A stretch of DNA of 64,000 bases from Niabella pedocola (GCF_021044425.1 NZ_JAJNEC010000007.1:62001-126000), one strand, 5' to 3'. Shown: positions 27,292-36,943, counted from the first letter of the stretch. Numbers and translations: made by a program. Notes: generated by a model not told the origin, from the letters alone.

Positions 27292-28866
27292 ATGAAACAA
27301 ATAATTGTCGCTTTATTCTGTTTGATTGTATTTGGTTCGTGCACAAAAGGTTTTGAGACTGCGAACCAGGACCCCAATCAAATTTCCGATGAATTACTTA
27401 AACAGGATTTCAACCTGGTGGGGTCTCCTTTCTCTGGCATGATCTTTAACCTTAACGGCCACCAGATAGAGGAAGACCTTTGTTACGATAACTGGATGGG
27501 ATATATGGGTACCCCCACCGACTTTGTGGGTAATGTAAATAACACTACCTACTATATTCGCTGGAATTCTTACTGGGGTCGTGTGTACGGCAGTGTAATG
27601 TCGCCCGCAAAGCAAGTTATCCAACTGGCGCAGGAAAATAAGCTACCCCTTTTTGCTACCTGGGCTAAATTGGTACGCATATTGGCCATATCGAAACTGA
27701 CTGCAATCCACGGACCAGTTATTTATACGAATTATGGCAGCACCGCTCCCTCTATCCTTTACGATAAGGAGTCCGATTTATATACCCTTTTCTTTAAGCA
27801 ATTAGATTCTATTCAATCAGATTTTGGAGCCAATACCGCCTATAAAAGTTTTACAAAATTTGATCCCACTGCTTATCAGGGCAATATTTCTCAATGGATG
27901 AAACTGGCAAATTCGTTGCGGTTGAGACTTGCCATGCGCTTGTCAAAAATAGATCCTTCAACGGCGAAAATACAAGGCGAAAAAGCCCTGAGTGATCCGG
28001 CAGGATTGATTGCTACCAATGCAGACAATTTTATCAATTCGCTCAATGGAAATATAATGCCTGTAGCCCAGATTTGTTACCAGTGGGATGATACCCGTAT
28101 GGGCGGTGTCATCGAGTCGTTTATGGTGGGATTGAAAGACGGCCGGATTTCCAGATATTTTGCTCCACTGGATAATGCCAGCCTGGCGGCCGATCATCCG
28201 GCTACACCCTACAAAGGCGTGCGTAACGGGGCATATATTAATGCCAAGGCCGACCGTGTTCCCTTCTCCAAAGTATCTAATGATTTTAACAGCGTTACTA
28301 CCCGAAGGGATTTTTGTGCAGCCGAAGTTGCCTTTCTTAAAGCAGAAGCCGGGCTGAGAGGCTGGGCCGGTGCCGGAGATCCCAAAACCAATTATGAAAA
28401 CGGTGTGCGGTTGTCATTCGCAGATTGGGGAGCCAGCGGAGTTGATGCATATCTGGCCGATGCCAGCAGCAAACCGATCAATTATGTGGATCCCAAAGAC
28501 TCCCGTAATAATTTTACAGCAGCGTCCACCGTTACAGTAGCCTGGAATGCGGCGGATAACAACGAACTGAAATTAGAAAAGATCATCACCCAAAAATATC
28601 TGGCGGCTTTTACACAAACACTGGAAGCCTGGGTGGATTTCAGGAGAACCGGATATCCAAAAATCCCTCATGTTGCTAAAAACGATAGTGGTCCGGATTG
28701 GGGGGTTATTCCGGGCGACCAATGGATCAAGCGTATGCCATTTATTCCTGCCGAGCGTACCGGCAACACCGCCGCTGTTGCCGACGCGGTAACAAAAATG
28801 GGCGCGGGTGCTAAAGATGATATTGCTACCCGCCTGTGGTGGGATACCGGCGGATCAAATTTCTAA
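27292..28866 (+). CDS. SusD-like surface lipoprotein (SusD/RagB superfamily, SusD_2 type)
   Basis: 524-residue lid protein that captures ligand over the SusC channel. Signal MKQIIVALFCLIVFGSC with acylated Cys at 17, followed by TKGFETANQDPNQ. The helical TPR-like core includes QWMKLANSLRLRLAMRLSK and ITQKYLAAFTQTLEAWVDFRRTGYPKIP, diagnostic of the SusD_2 subgroup. It is the last gene of the two-gene unit; a strong hairpin follows 25 bases after the stop. Confidence 0.94.
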   Translation: MKQIIVALFCLIVFGSCTKGFETANQDPNQISDELLKQDFNLVGSPFSGMIFNLNGHQIEEDLCYDNWMGYMGTPTDFVGNVNNTTYYIRWNSYWGRVYGSVMSPAKQVIQLAQENKLPLFATWAKLVRILAISKLTAIHGPVIYTNYGSTAPSILYDKESDLYTLFFKQLDSIQSDFGANTAYKSFTKFDPTAYQGNISQWMKLANSLRLRLAMRLSKIDPSTAKIQGEKALSDPAGLIATNADNFINSLNGNIMPVAQICYQWDDTRMGGVIESFMVGLKDGRISRYFAPLDNASLAADHPATPYKGVRNGAYINAKADRVPFSKVSNDFNSVTTRRDFCAAEVAFLKAEAGLRGWAGAGDPKTNYENGVRLSFADWGASGVDAYLADASSKPINYVDPKDSRNNFTAASTVTVAWNAADNNELKLEKIITQKYLAAFTQTLEAWVDFRRTGYPKIPHVAKNDSGPDWGVIPGDQWIKRMPFIPAERTGNTAAVADAVTKMGAGAKDDIATRLWWDTGGSNF

Positions 28867-28890
28867 GCCGGTATCAAGTCCATAAAAAGT

Positions 28891-28952
28891 AGGCTGTATC
28901 AAAAGTCGTTATTTTGAATTTGTTTCAGAATAACTTTTGATACAGCCTCTTT
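28891..28952. terminator. Strong bidirectional terminator
   Basis: AGGCTGTATCAAAAGT (28,891-28,906) and ACTTTTGATACAGCCT (28,933-28,948) form a perfect 16-bp stem, with inner TTATT/AATAA pairing and A-/T-rich flanks on both sides. It lies between the SusD stop and the converging GH183-type gene, and marks the left border of the polysaccharide locus. The arm also resembles terminal repeats of some mobile elements. Confidence 0.8.
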
Positions 28953-29052
28953 TATGCATAAAGCCATGACATCTGGAAGCAACCATGCCGCAATGCTCAG
29001 CACATCCGAAAAAAGCGTTATGTGTTTTGTAATTCGATATTCACTGCAATCC

Positions 29053-30228
29053 TTACTCTTCCTCCCCCATCTTCAGATCCGCTTTCATTAAAAACACGTT
29101 ATAATCCTTCCACACCGACATCAGGAAATACAACCGGGTGTCCTTCGTTTCCATCGGGTAAATAAAGGATCCGTACAATCCCGGGTAATCGGCACTCTTT
29201 ACAAGTATCTTTGGCTGGCTCCATCCCTTTTGGATCTCTTTTGAATCGCGCAGCACCAGGGCCTTACGGCTTATATCCAGGTATGCAACGATCCACCGCT
29301 GAAAGGTTTCACTATAGGTAACGGACAGTTCGCCTGCCGGCGCTTCTATCACCGGTGTGGCTCCTGCTTCCGCATGTTTCACCCATCCCTGGCCATCACA
29401 CCAGTATTCGTACCGGTCCTGGAAAGCCAGATCCTGTTCACCTGCCCGCGCAAGGTAAATGGCGCCCTGCCGCCCTGCAGGTGTTCCCAACAGATATACC
29501 ATGCCGTTTCTTTTTACAAAAGCCGCCTGCGCAAACCGGCTTCCTGCTGCAAACCGTACACCCGGGCAACGGCTCCAGGTTTTCCCATTATCGGAAGATT
29601 TGAATAATGCCGAGTAATTGGTGGTCCATTTCCCCGGTACCTCCCAGCAATGAATATTCATGCAATGCACATAGTCTGCACCGCCTGCATGGATCGCCGC
29701 TGTTGGGATCATCGTATGTTCGCCTTTGCAGTCCGGATCATGCCGGCTGGCGATCACTTCCCGGGCATTACCACCTGCATCCGGTAACATAGCATCGATC
29801 ATAAGCCCGTCAGACAGGTCTTTATCCGTAGAGAACGCCAACACATTGGAACGCCAGTCGCCTGCGTTCCCGGGTCCGCCCGTTCCGGGCCTGAAGTCCC
29901 GGCCATAGGTATCGCCAAAGAACAAGCCAACGGTTCCATTGCCCATCCGCCATGCAATTCCCAGATCGGTACCCCCCACGTTATAACGAACTGCTGTCCG
30001 GTTCGGATCAGGAAGACGCTCGTTCTTTGCCGTAACGCCCGTAACACGCGCCACACGTTCTACATGATACGGCAGCAATGCCGGCGGCTGCGCCTGCCCT
30101 TTACTTTCGGGCATTCCCAGAAAGGCCGGCAGCAGTAAAATAAGGGTTAACCGTTGCACACCAATAGTCGTTGTTTCGTCAAATAGAATTGTTTGCTGTT
30201 TTATGATAAAAGATATATCACGGGTCAT
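29053..30228 (-). CDS. DUF4185 protein, GH183-type putative endo-D-arabinanase
   Basis: Secreted protein of 391 residues. From ATG 30,228 the hydrophobic segment falls at 25-47 (VQRLTLILLLPAFLGMPESKGQAQ); a GTG start at 30,159 would give a normal signal peptide. DUF4185 hallmarks are GTDLG (86-90), FFGDTYG (103-109) and WRSNVLAFSTD (125-135), in a five-bladed propeller-like beta pattern with SSDNGKTWSRC-type repeats. DUF4185 founded GH183, endo-acting enzymes that cut alpha-linked D-arabinan of mycobacterial arabinogalactan. It begins 16 bases after the GH116 stop and is last in an aquaporin-GTPase-GH116-GH183 operon behind a LacI-type operator. The DUF4185 assignment is good; the substrate is inferred. 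Confidence 0.78.
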   Translation of the reverse strand: MTRDISFIIKQQTILFDETTTIGVQRLTLILLLPAFLGMPESKGQAQPPALLPYHVERVARVTGVTAKNERLPDPNRTAVRYNVGGTDLGIAWRMGNGTVGLFFGDTYGRDFRPGTGGPGNAGDWRSNVLAFSTDKDLSDGLMIDAMLPDAGGNAREVIASRHDPDCKGEHTMIPTAAIHAGGADYVHCMNIHCWEVPGKWTTNYSALFKSSDNGKTWSRCPGVRFAAGSRFAQAAFVKRNGMVYLLGTPAGRQGAIYLARAGEQDLAFQDRYEYWCDGQGWVKHAEAGATPVIEAPAGELSVTYSETFQRWIVAYLDISRKALVLRDSKEIQKGWSQPKILVKSADYPGLYGSFIYPMETKDTRLYFLMSVWKDYNVFLMKADLKMGEEE

Positions 30229-30244
30229 CCGGAGATCGAACCCG

Positions 30245-32857
30245 TTAAGCCAGGATCCTGATTTCGCTTACATCAATGGTGCCATGCACGACTTTAAGAC
30301 TGGCTTTTTTATTCCGGTAGGTCACCGTTCCAAAGCCGGTAGCGGTGGAAAGAAAACTGGTGAAGTCGCCCACCCTTGAACGGATATAGATTGTTTTATC
30401 AACCGCATCATACCGCAATCCCGTCAGTCCCTGCAACATGCCGTAGCTCGACATTGCTCTTGCATACCAGTGCCCGCACTCATATTCATTGAACGGATTG
30501 CGTACCTTTCCATTATAACGGTTGCGGCAGGCCCTTACAATATCCAGGCCTTCCTTTACCTTCCCCATCATCATTAAATGCGCCGCCACCTGGTATTCGA
30601 TCCCCGTCCACACCTCGTTACTATACACAAATGGCAACGACAATTTGCCGCCCTTCGGCCAGGTACATAATAACAAACCGCCTTCGCTTCCCAGGGCATA
30701 AGCAGGCCGTTGCGGATTTACATGGCCTTTCAGGTTTTTCTTCAAATTATACCGGTGTACGGAAAGCAGGTGGCTGCTGATCTTTTGCGGATCAACCGGA
30801 TCTTCCAGTCCGCAAACAGCAGCGATCCAGCTTCCCAATACGCCATCCGACAAGCAGCCCCTGCCATACTGGTACTTAGGCCCCTCCTTCTTCAGGATCT
30901 CCACCGCTTCTTTGGAATAAGCGCCTCCAAAAGATTGTGCTTCTGCAGGGCTCTTGGCCTTCAAACCTTCCCATTGTATTTTCTGAAAAAAGAATTCACC
31001 ATTGTACAGCTGATCTTCCAGGAAGGCTTTTCCTTTTTCCAGCAACGATTTATAGGACGCAACATCGTCCTTTAAAAAATGCCCCATGGCAATGATGGAC
31101 TGCAACGCGCCCAGGTAAAAAGTAGTACACATCGCATCCGCGCCCCAGAATTCGATATCATAGGTATTGTGATGCGGCTCTTCCAGAACGCCCTTGTGCA
31201 GCGGATCCCAGGTTTCGATGCAATAATCCAGACTGCGTTTTACCAGCGGGTATATCTTTTTCAGCCAGGCCGTGTTTCCGTGGATGCGCCATTCCCGGTG
31301 CACCTTCATGATACCGCCCAGTTGCCCGTCTGCCGCCGCATGAAAATCGTGTTTTACGGGGCTGATAGGCATATTAGCCCGGAAGGTCTGATGCCCTGCG
31401 GCACTCTGGTCCTCGCAAAACTCCGTGTTTCGCAACCCGATCTCCAGTTTTGGGAACAAATGACAAACGGCCTGCGCATAATTCCAAACGTGGGTACAGG
31501 TTCCATGACAACAACCGTTATCATCACCACATCCTTCCCAGGCCCACATACGTCCGTCATACTGCCGCAATACCGTCGGCGATTTTAATATGGTAAGATT
31601 GGCGGCCACTGCTTCTATTACCTCAGCGGGCAGTGTACTGTTGTAGAACGCATCTCTGAATACGATCGAATTCCGCTTTAATACGGCATATTGCTGCATC
31701 CAGTAAGCAGCAACCGCCTGCACGTTGTTAAACCTGGAGGCATACCAGGGTTTGTATTTATCGCCGGTAAACTTTACATAAGACTCCAGGCCTGATTCTG
31801 CAGGTGAGATACAACATTCCGCACTGTTGCAATGCTCCTTTCCATCAGGGCCCTTTTCCTGTATACGCAGGTCCGATTCCGGAACATACCAGGCCATCAT
31901 TACCCTTACTGTTTTTTGCGCACCGGGTGCGATGGTAAGCGGCACAAACAGAGAAGCGCCCGGGGCATCCCATTCCACGGGAGGGTTGGCGTTCACTGAT
32001 CCGGATTCGATGGTATTCCAGATCATTGTCAGCGGATCAAACCAGCCGCCCCGGAACCAGCAATAATCAACCACCGCCTGTTGATCTGTTGTAGTATATA
32101 CCGCGAAATCGGTTTTTGTAAACGGCTTCTCCTTGCCTGGTTCCTGTGAAAGGATAAACCCGTTATCCATTTTCTGGATACGCCCGCGCTCCCCTCTTGC
32201 CACAAAATTCCGCGCGTTGTAAGAGAACACTGCCTCCACCGTTTTTGAAGAACGGTTGGTAAATGTATATTCCAATGCCCCCGCGGGCAAACCTGAATTG
32301 TCTTCATCCCCGGGGATAAACGGGCTCCAGCCGGTAAGGGTTGCCTTCAGCGGCATTTCCGGATCCTCCAGCTGAATTGTAGCAAAAGGAAAACGTGCCT
32401 GAAACGAAGCACTGCCAAACCGGGGCAATCCATAGCTGGTACCGCTGGCTCCATTGCCGGTTCCCCGCTGACCAAAGATCTTCCATTCCGGCACCGGTCC
32501 TTCCAGCACGCGTGCTACCGGCTGCGGCCCTTTTACACAAAGAGCGGCAAATACATTGGGCTCAAAAAAAACTTCCGGGCGGTTGTTAATCGACATATGC
32601 GAAATAGCGCCTGTTCCCTCCAGGCAAAACATCCCTGCCCCCAGCCCGCCGATCGGAAAGGCTACACGGTTCAGGTATTCACCGGTATAAACGCCGTTAT
32701 AGGCTCTTTCCAAACCAGGAGTATAGGACTCCGGTGCCAAACCAGTCGCAAGGCTGCTATCTGCCGACACGGCTCCGGCAACCCCGGAGGTAACCGCTGC
32801 CAGACTTCCCAACCCTACCTTTTTAATAAATGATCTTCTTCCCTTAGTGCTGCTCAT
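30245..32857 (-). CDS. GH116 family glycosidase (GBA2-like), putative exo-beta-D-arabinofuranosidase
   Basis: 870 residues. The N-terminus has a twin-arginine signal (KGRRSFIKKVGLGSLAAV), so it is probably exported folded. Residues about 55-350 form the GBA2_N beta domain (RVAFPIGGLGAGMFCLEGTGAISHMSI). Residues about 400-860 form the (alpha/alpha)6 catalytic domain, DUF608 (MWAWEGCGDDNGCCHGTCTHVWNYAQA; HNTYDIEFWGADAM, whose Asp corresponds to the family's acid/base). GH116 is best known for glucosylceramidase and beta-glucosidase/xylosidase activity, but a Microbacterium member is an exo-beta-D-arabinofuranosidase. Pairing with GH183 in one operon and GH172 in the same regulon favours that role here. 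Confidence 0.85.
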   Translation of the reverse strand: MSSTKGRRSFIKKVGLGSLAAVTSGVAGAVSADSSLATGLAPESYTPGLERAYNGVYTGEYLNRVAFPIGGLGAGMFCLEGTGAISHMSINNRPEVFFEPNVFAALCVKGPQPVARVLEGPVPEWKIFGQRGTGNGASGTSYGLPRFGSASFQARFPFATIQLEDPEMPLKATLTGWSPFIPGDEDNSGLPAGALEYTFTNRSSKTVEAVFSYNARNFVARGERGRIQKMDNGFILSQEPGKEKPFTKTDFAVYTTTDQQAVVDYCWFRGGWFDPLTMIWNTIESGSVNANPPVEWDAPGASLFVPLTIAPGAQKTVRVMMAWYVPESDLRIQEKGPDGKEHCNSAECCISPAESGLESYVKFTGDKYKPWYASRFNNVQAVAAYWMQQYAVLKRNSIVFRDAFYNSTLPAEVIEAVAANLTILKSPTVLRQYDGRMWAWEGCGDDNGCCHGTCTHVWNYAQAVCHLFPKLEIGLRNTEFCEDQSAAGHQTFRANMPISPVKHDFHAAADGQLGGIMKVHREWRIHGNTAWLKKIYPLVKRSLDYCIETWDPLHKGVLEEPHHNTYDIEFWGADAMCTTFYLGALQSIIAMGHFLKDDVASYKSLLEKGKAFLEDQLYNGEFFFQKIQWEGLKAKSPAEAQSFGGAYSKEAVEILKKEGPKYQYGRGCLSDGVLGSWIAAVCGLEDPVDPQKISSHLLSVHRYNLKKNLKGHVNPQRPAYALGSEGGLLLCTWPKGGKLSLPFVYSNEVWTGIEYQVAAHLMMMGKVKEGLDIVRACRNRYNGKVRNPFNEYECGHWYARAMSSYGMLQGLTGLRYDAVDKTIYIRSRVGDFTSFLSTATGFGTVTYRNKKASLKVVHGTIDVSEIRILA

Positions 32858-32891
32858 AAAATCCGTTTTCTTTTAAAGAATTTATTTTTGT

Positions 32892-33995
32892 TTACGCTAC
32901 TACATAATTGTATTTGTATGCAGGTTCCGGGTAACCGGGACGTAACGACCGGCACTGCCGGATATCGTAAAACAGTTCATCGCCTGCCGTTTGCGCCAAT
33001 GCTTCAAATACCTGCTGCTCCAGTATCCCGGGATCCGATTCCACCCGTGCATTGATGGTCATTTGCGCAATATTAGTGATGCCCGCAGCCCCCCTGAAAC
33101 GCAAGGTATCCGTTGGTCCCGTCTGATTCCCGATCCGGTACCGGTTGCCCATACATTCAAGCATGATCTTTATATGGCCTACCGAAGCCTTTGTTCCCAG
33201 CAATGCGTTCAGGTTTGTGAAATAGTGCGCTAAAAATGCATCCCAGTCTACGAAATGGCCCTGTAATAAAACCGAGGCATTGAGCCATCCCAAAACCGCT
33301 TCACCCTCCGCATAAACATCGTAGTCCACTGCAGCGATCCGGCTGCCGGAAACACCCGTTCCCATTACATGATCGAGCCAGGTATCAACTCCCACGCCAT
33401 TATAGGCGCTTGCACCCAGCACTTTCCGCCCCGGGTATACGAGGTTTACTTTTTCTGTAAGCCGCTGCAGCTGTTCTGGTGGAATGATGTCCGCTTTGGA
33501 AATAAGGATCACATCACTTTCCTCCAGCTGCTTCCGGTAAATGTAGGCGGCAGACGGATGCATACCCGCGTCCTGTCCATCCAGGATCTGTTCCAGCTTT
33601 TGCGGATCTGCCAGCACCGTAAAAGGTGCCATTTCCATCACCGGTGACAACTGTTCTTTCAACGGCTGTAAAACGGTAGCAGAAATATCCGTACAGCTGC
33701 CTACCGGCTCCGCAATGATCACATCCATTCCTTGTGGATGCCGCAGCAGTTGCTGAATTACATCTGTAAACCCAGTATAATTACAACAAAAACAACTGCC
33801 GCTCACTTCCTTAATAATGCCTTCGCCTTTTGTTAAAAGCTGCGTGTCTACCAACCCTTCTGCCTGATCATTGGTAATAAACCCAACCGTTTGCCCTTTA
33901 GCGGCAAGCAGGCCCGAAACATATTGCAGTAATGTTGTTTTTCCGGCGCCCAAAAAACCACCGGTAAAGATCAGCTTTGTCTTACCCATTTTCAT
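32892..33995 (-). CDS. COG0523/CobW-type G3E GTPase (metallochaperone family)
   Basis: 367-residue cytosolic GTPase. Walker A GGFLGAGKTTLL near the N-terminus, the metal-binding CFCC motif in EVSGSCFCCNYTGF, Walker B-type IIAEPVG, and the base-recognition loop SKAD. The C-terminal CobW_C-like domain is weakly conserved. ATG 33,995 (or 33,989) lies inside the end of the aquaporin gene (14- or 8-base overlap), so translation is coupled. Such GTPases deliver metals, mostly zinc, to client proteins. Its place between an aquaporin and two glycosidases is odd; perhaps it serves a metal enzyme of the same pathway. Confidence 0.86.
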   Translation of the reverse strand: MKMGKTKLIFTGGFLGAGKTTLLQYVSGLLAAKGQTVGFITNDQAEGLVDTQLLTKGEGIIKEVSGSCFCCNYTGFTDVIQQLLRHPQGMDVIIAEPVGSCTDISATVLQPLKEQLSPVMEMAPFTVLADPQKLEQILDGQDAGMHPSAAYIYRKQLEESDVILISKADIIPPEQLQRLTEKVNLVYPGRKVLGASAYNGVGVDTWLDHVMGTGVSGSRIAAVDYDVYAEGEAVLGWLNASVLLQGHFVDWDAFLAHYFTNLNALLGTKASVGHIKIMLECMGNRYRIGNQTGPTDTLRFRGAAGITNIAQMTINARVESDPGILEQQVFEALAQTAGDELFYDIRQCRSLRPGYPEPAYKYNYVVA

Positions 33996-34782
33996 ATTTC
34001 ATTTTTAATGCGGTACCCAGGGACCACCTCCGGTAATAATTGTAAAGCACTGCGGCCATTGCTGCACCCATAAACGGAGCCAGGATGTATACCCAGAAAA
34101 AACCACCGGTCTGGTCCGGGAATGCCGCCGCCTGCCATCCACACAGGAATGCAATGCATCGCGGGCCAAAGTCCCGTGCAGGATTAAAACCGGCCTGTGT
34201 AACCGATGCAAAAACACAAATGAGCAACGCCAACAAAATTCCGATAGCTACCGGTGCATATGTTAAACGGCTTTTTTTGCCCGGTTGCGCATGGGTAATT
34301 ATAAAAATACCGGTGGTTAATAAAAAAGTGCCGGCACATTCGGCAAGCATGGCCAGCAGCACCGGGTTGGGCGCATAGAATTCTCCGAACATCCGCGCCG
34401 AGGCCGCGGATCCGGGTGTACCTCTCACGATATCATGCGTGTTCTCATATGTTGTCAGGGATCCTTTCAGCAGGAGGTATAGCATGCCGGCAGCCACCAT
34501 GGCTCCCGCAAGCTGGGCCATAAAATACCCGACCAATTTTCGTTTTTCAAACCGGCCGGCAATGACCATCGCAATACTTACGGCGGGATTGAAATGGGCA
34601 CCGCATACAGACCGGAAGAGATATATGGCCGTAATAACCGCTATGCCCCATACTGCGGCAATGGCTGTAATATGCGGCAGACCATTAAACAACAGGGAAA
34701 CGGCTACCGCGCCGCAACCCAGAAAGACCACCATAAAGGTACCGGCCAGTTCTCCCAAACATTCATTCAGCAAACTCCGCAT
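33982..34782 (-). CDS. Aquaglyceroporin (MIP family)
   Basis: 266-residue inner-membrane channel with six predicted helices and two pore half-helices. The two NPA motifs are HFNPAVSIAMV and GFNPARDFGPR. The Asp after NPAR is the mark of glycerol-conducting (GlpF-like) members, so small polyols are likelier cargo than water alone. It is the first gene of an operon with GTPase, GH116 and GH183 genes, and a LacI-type operator lies 13 bases before its ATG. It could pass glycerol, glycolaldehyde or a polyol arising from the degraded glycan; this is speculation. Confidence 0.9.
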   Translation of the reverse strand: MRSLLNECLGELAGTFMVVFLGCGAVAVSLLFNGLPHITAIAAVWGIAVITAIYLFRSVCGAHFNPAVSIAMVIAGRFEKRKLVGYFMAQLAGAMVAAGMLYLLLKGSLTTYENTHDIVRGTPGSAASARMFGEFYAPNPVLLAMLAECAGTFLLTTGIFIITHAQPGKKSRLTYAPVAIGILLALLICVFASVTQAGFNPARDFGPRCIAFLCGWQAAAFPDQTGGFFWVYILAPFMGAAMAAVLYNYYRRWSLGTALKMKYENG

Positions 34783-34795
34783 GCCACTAAGATAG

Positions 34796-34809
34796 TTTAA
34801 TCGTTTAAA
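34796..34809. promoter_or_regulatory. LacI-type operator, aquaporin-GTPase-GH116-GH183 operon
   Basis: TTTAATCGTTTAAA, a CG-centred pseudo-palindrome with 12/12 match to the core TTAATCGTTTAA found six more times in the right half of the window. It sits 13 bases upstream of the aquaporin ATG, a position suited to blocking transcription start or elongation. Confidence 0.72.
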
Positions 34810-34873
34810 TACTGTATGCTTTTAGATCAAAACCATTTGCCCGCAACACCTTTATTGATAGCCGGGATTGAGT

Positions 34874-36943
34874 TTAGAAATTTGTACGGAACAGTCCTGC
34901 TCCAAAATGGTCATAGATCCGGTTATAGGCTTCTGCTGCGGCACCGTTGCCCCAGTCGTAGATGGTAAACTCACCGATACCCAGTCCCTGCGCATCGGTA
35001 ACCCCACCGTGCCCGTAGTTCTCCATCATGAATCCATAATCCTTCGCATTAAAAAAGGGCCAGCGGGCCTGCCATTGCTGCATCGTTCCCGGGTTTAGCG
35101 GTGTGTACATCATTACAAAAGACGCCTTCAGGGCCGCAATCGCCCGCTGATTGTAATCCTTGCGATGCAGTAACTGTCCGTATTGAAGGATCAGTTCTGC
35201 AAACAGACTTTGCCGGGAATCATTCCATTCCGCATCCCCATTCATTACACCAAAACCACCCAGGGTGCGTACCGCCATGTAAGGGGGCTGCCATACAGCC
35301 TGCCACATCAGCAGTTCATCCAGCGTACGCTGTCCTGCAACAAGATACTTTTTTTCCCTGGTAACATGGTACATTTCCAGTAAGGCCTGTGCCGTCCAGA
35401 ATATTGAAAAATTATTTTGCTTATACATATTGTTACGGGGAATCTTTTTCCCTACCCATTCTTCAGTTCCGATACGGCTGCAGGACCAGTAGGTTTCAAA
35501 ATCCTCCCATTGTCCCTGCTGAAGATTATTTTTCATAACCGCATCCAGCGCTTTTACGGCACTGCTGCGGTAACGTTCGTCTCCTGTAACGGCATACAGC
35601 TTTAATAAAAATGTTACCGATATGCTGGTTTCCGGCGAGCGGTTCAGGTGCTGCAGAGGTTGCAGCTCCTTCAGATCGAGCCAGGCAGGAAAAAAGCCTT
35701 CTTTATCCTGGAGGCGGATCAATGCATTGGCATACGTTTCCGCATATTCCAGCAAGCGCCGGTCTTTTTCCAGCTCGTTGTGCCATACCAGCATCCAGTA
35801 GGCTGTAAAGCTCATATCCGCAATATGATAAGGTGCCATACGGGCATCCCAGGTGTAGGGATTGCGGTTGGAATTGCCCCAGTAACGCGTATCCCAACCT
35901 TTCGAGCGCATATATTGTTTGCCATCAACCGTAACCTCCTCCATTTCGGTGGCCACCACGCTTTTGAAAAAGCCCTGCTGCTGGCGGAAGGACAACGCCA
36001 GTTCCTTTGTTTGCAGCGCATATTGCTTCAGCGTATCGTTACCCGTTCTCCGGGCGTAGCGGTACAATCCCTGCGCAGAACGCAATGAATTGAACCAGGC
36101 CTGGTTCCAAACAGAGCGAAACTCGCGCTGATTGGGGATCCCCTTATAATTGGGACTCTGTGTCATATTTACAATAAATACCGGGGCTCCCACTTTTTTA
36201 CCGTCCAGTTCCAGCTCCTGCCAAACGGCCGGACGCCAGTTTTTAAACGCCCACTCATAGGTTTGCTTTACATAAGGATCCAGGTCTGTACGCTGTAGCG
36301 GCTCACCTTCGCGGTAGAGCGGTGCGCCCCATTTACTCCATAAAAACGATACCGTTTGCTGAAACGGATTTTGAAGTGCATCCTTTTTTTCTGAAACCAG
36401 GCAATAGAAACCCAGCGACACCGTTCCCTTTGGAAACACTGCACCCGGCGCTCTTGTAAACAGCACATGTTCTTTTACAGTGGTGTTGCCCATGCCCAGC
36501 ACCAATTGATTCCGGATTGCGTCCATATCCATATACCAGGGCACGGAGCGTTCCTGTTGCAACAGGTCGAGATCCGGCACTACCGACAATAATTTTGCAT
36601 CATTGGCCACTATCAATGCCGGAGCCCGGAATACGTGTTGCGCAATCACATGATGTTTTTCTGGTGTTAGCAACGGCGCCCAGTTAAAACCGGGTGTAAA
36701 TGCAGGCAGCACGGATACATTTAGCGAATCCTGCGATACGGCTGCCGGAAGGTTCCAGGTAATGCGCACATACAAACGATCCGGCGAAACTACCTGGTAC
36801 GTAATCACGCCTGGTGTATTTCCGATCCTATCGGAACGGATCTCTTTTAGATACATCCGGAATTTCCCGGGAATGGGTTCCGCTGCCCTCACAACGCAAA
36901 CCGGTAACAGGAAAAAAACCGCCATCAGCCATTTATACTTCAT
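34874..36943 (-). CDS. Large secreted protein with (alpha/alpha)-barrel features, putative glycosidase of unassigned family
   Basis: About 689 residues from ATG 36,943 (MKYKWLMAVFFLLPVCVVRA, signal peptide). The N-terminal ~200 residues are beta-sandwich-like (ITYQVVSPDRLYVRITWNLP). The C-terminal ~450 residues are helical repeats typical of (alpha/alpha)6-barrel glycosidases or lyases: WNQAWFNSLRSAQGLYRYARRTGN, EDFETYWSCS, WTAQALLEMYHVTREKKYL, AIAALKASFVMMY. Trp/Tyr/Asp/Glu-rich segments such as NPYTWDARMAPYHIADMSFTAY could line an active site. I do not recognise a CAZy family. It stands alone between the SusCD-thioredoxin unit and the aquaporin operon. Confidence 0.6.
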   Translation of the reverse strand: MKYKWLMAVFFLLPVCVVRAAEPIPGKFRMYLKEIRSDRIGNTPGVITYQVVSPDRLYVRITWNLPAAVSQDSLNVSVLPAFTPGFNWAPLLTPEKHHVIAQHVFRAPALIVANDAKLLSVVPDLDLLQQERSVPWYMDMDAIRNQLVLGMGNTTVKEHVLFTRAPGAVFPKGTVSLGFYCLVSEKKDALQNPFQQTVSFLWSKWGAPLYREGEPLQRTDLDPYVKQTYEWAFKNWRPAVWQELELDGKKVGAPVFIVNMTQSPNYKGIPNQREFRSVWNQAWFNSLRSAQGLYRYARRTGNDTLKQYALQTKELALSFRQQQGFFKSVVATEMEEVTVDGKQYMRSKGWDTRYWGNSNRNPYTWDARMAPYHIADMSFTAYWMLVWHNELEKDRRLLEYAETYANALIRLQDKEGFFPAWLDLKELQPLQHLNRSPETSISVTFLLKLYAVTGDERYRSSAVKALDAVMKNNLQQGQWEDFETYWSCSRIGTEEWVGKKIPRNNMYKQNNFSIFWTAQALLEMYHVTREKKYLVAGQRTLDELLMWQAVWQPPYMAVRTLGGFGVMNGDAEWNDSRQSLFAELILQYGQLLHRKDYNQRAIAALKASFVMMYTPLNPGTMQQWQARWPFFNAKDYGFMMENYGHGGVTDAQGLGIGEFTIYDWGNGAAAEAYNRIYDHFGAGLFRTNF

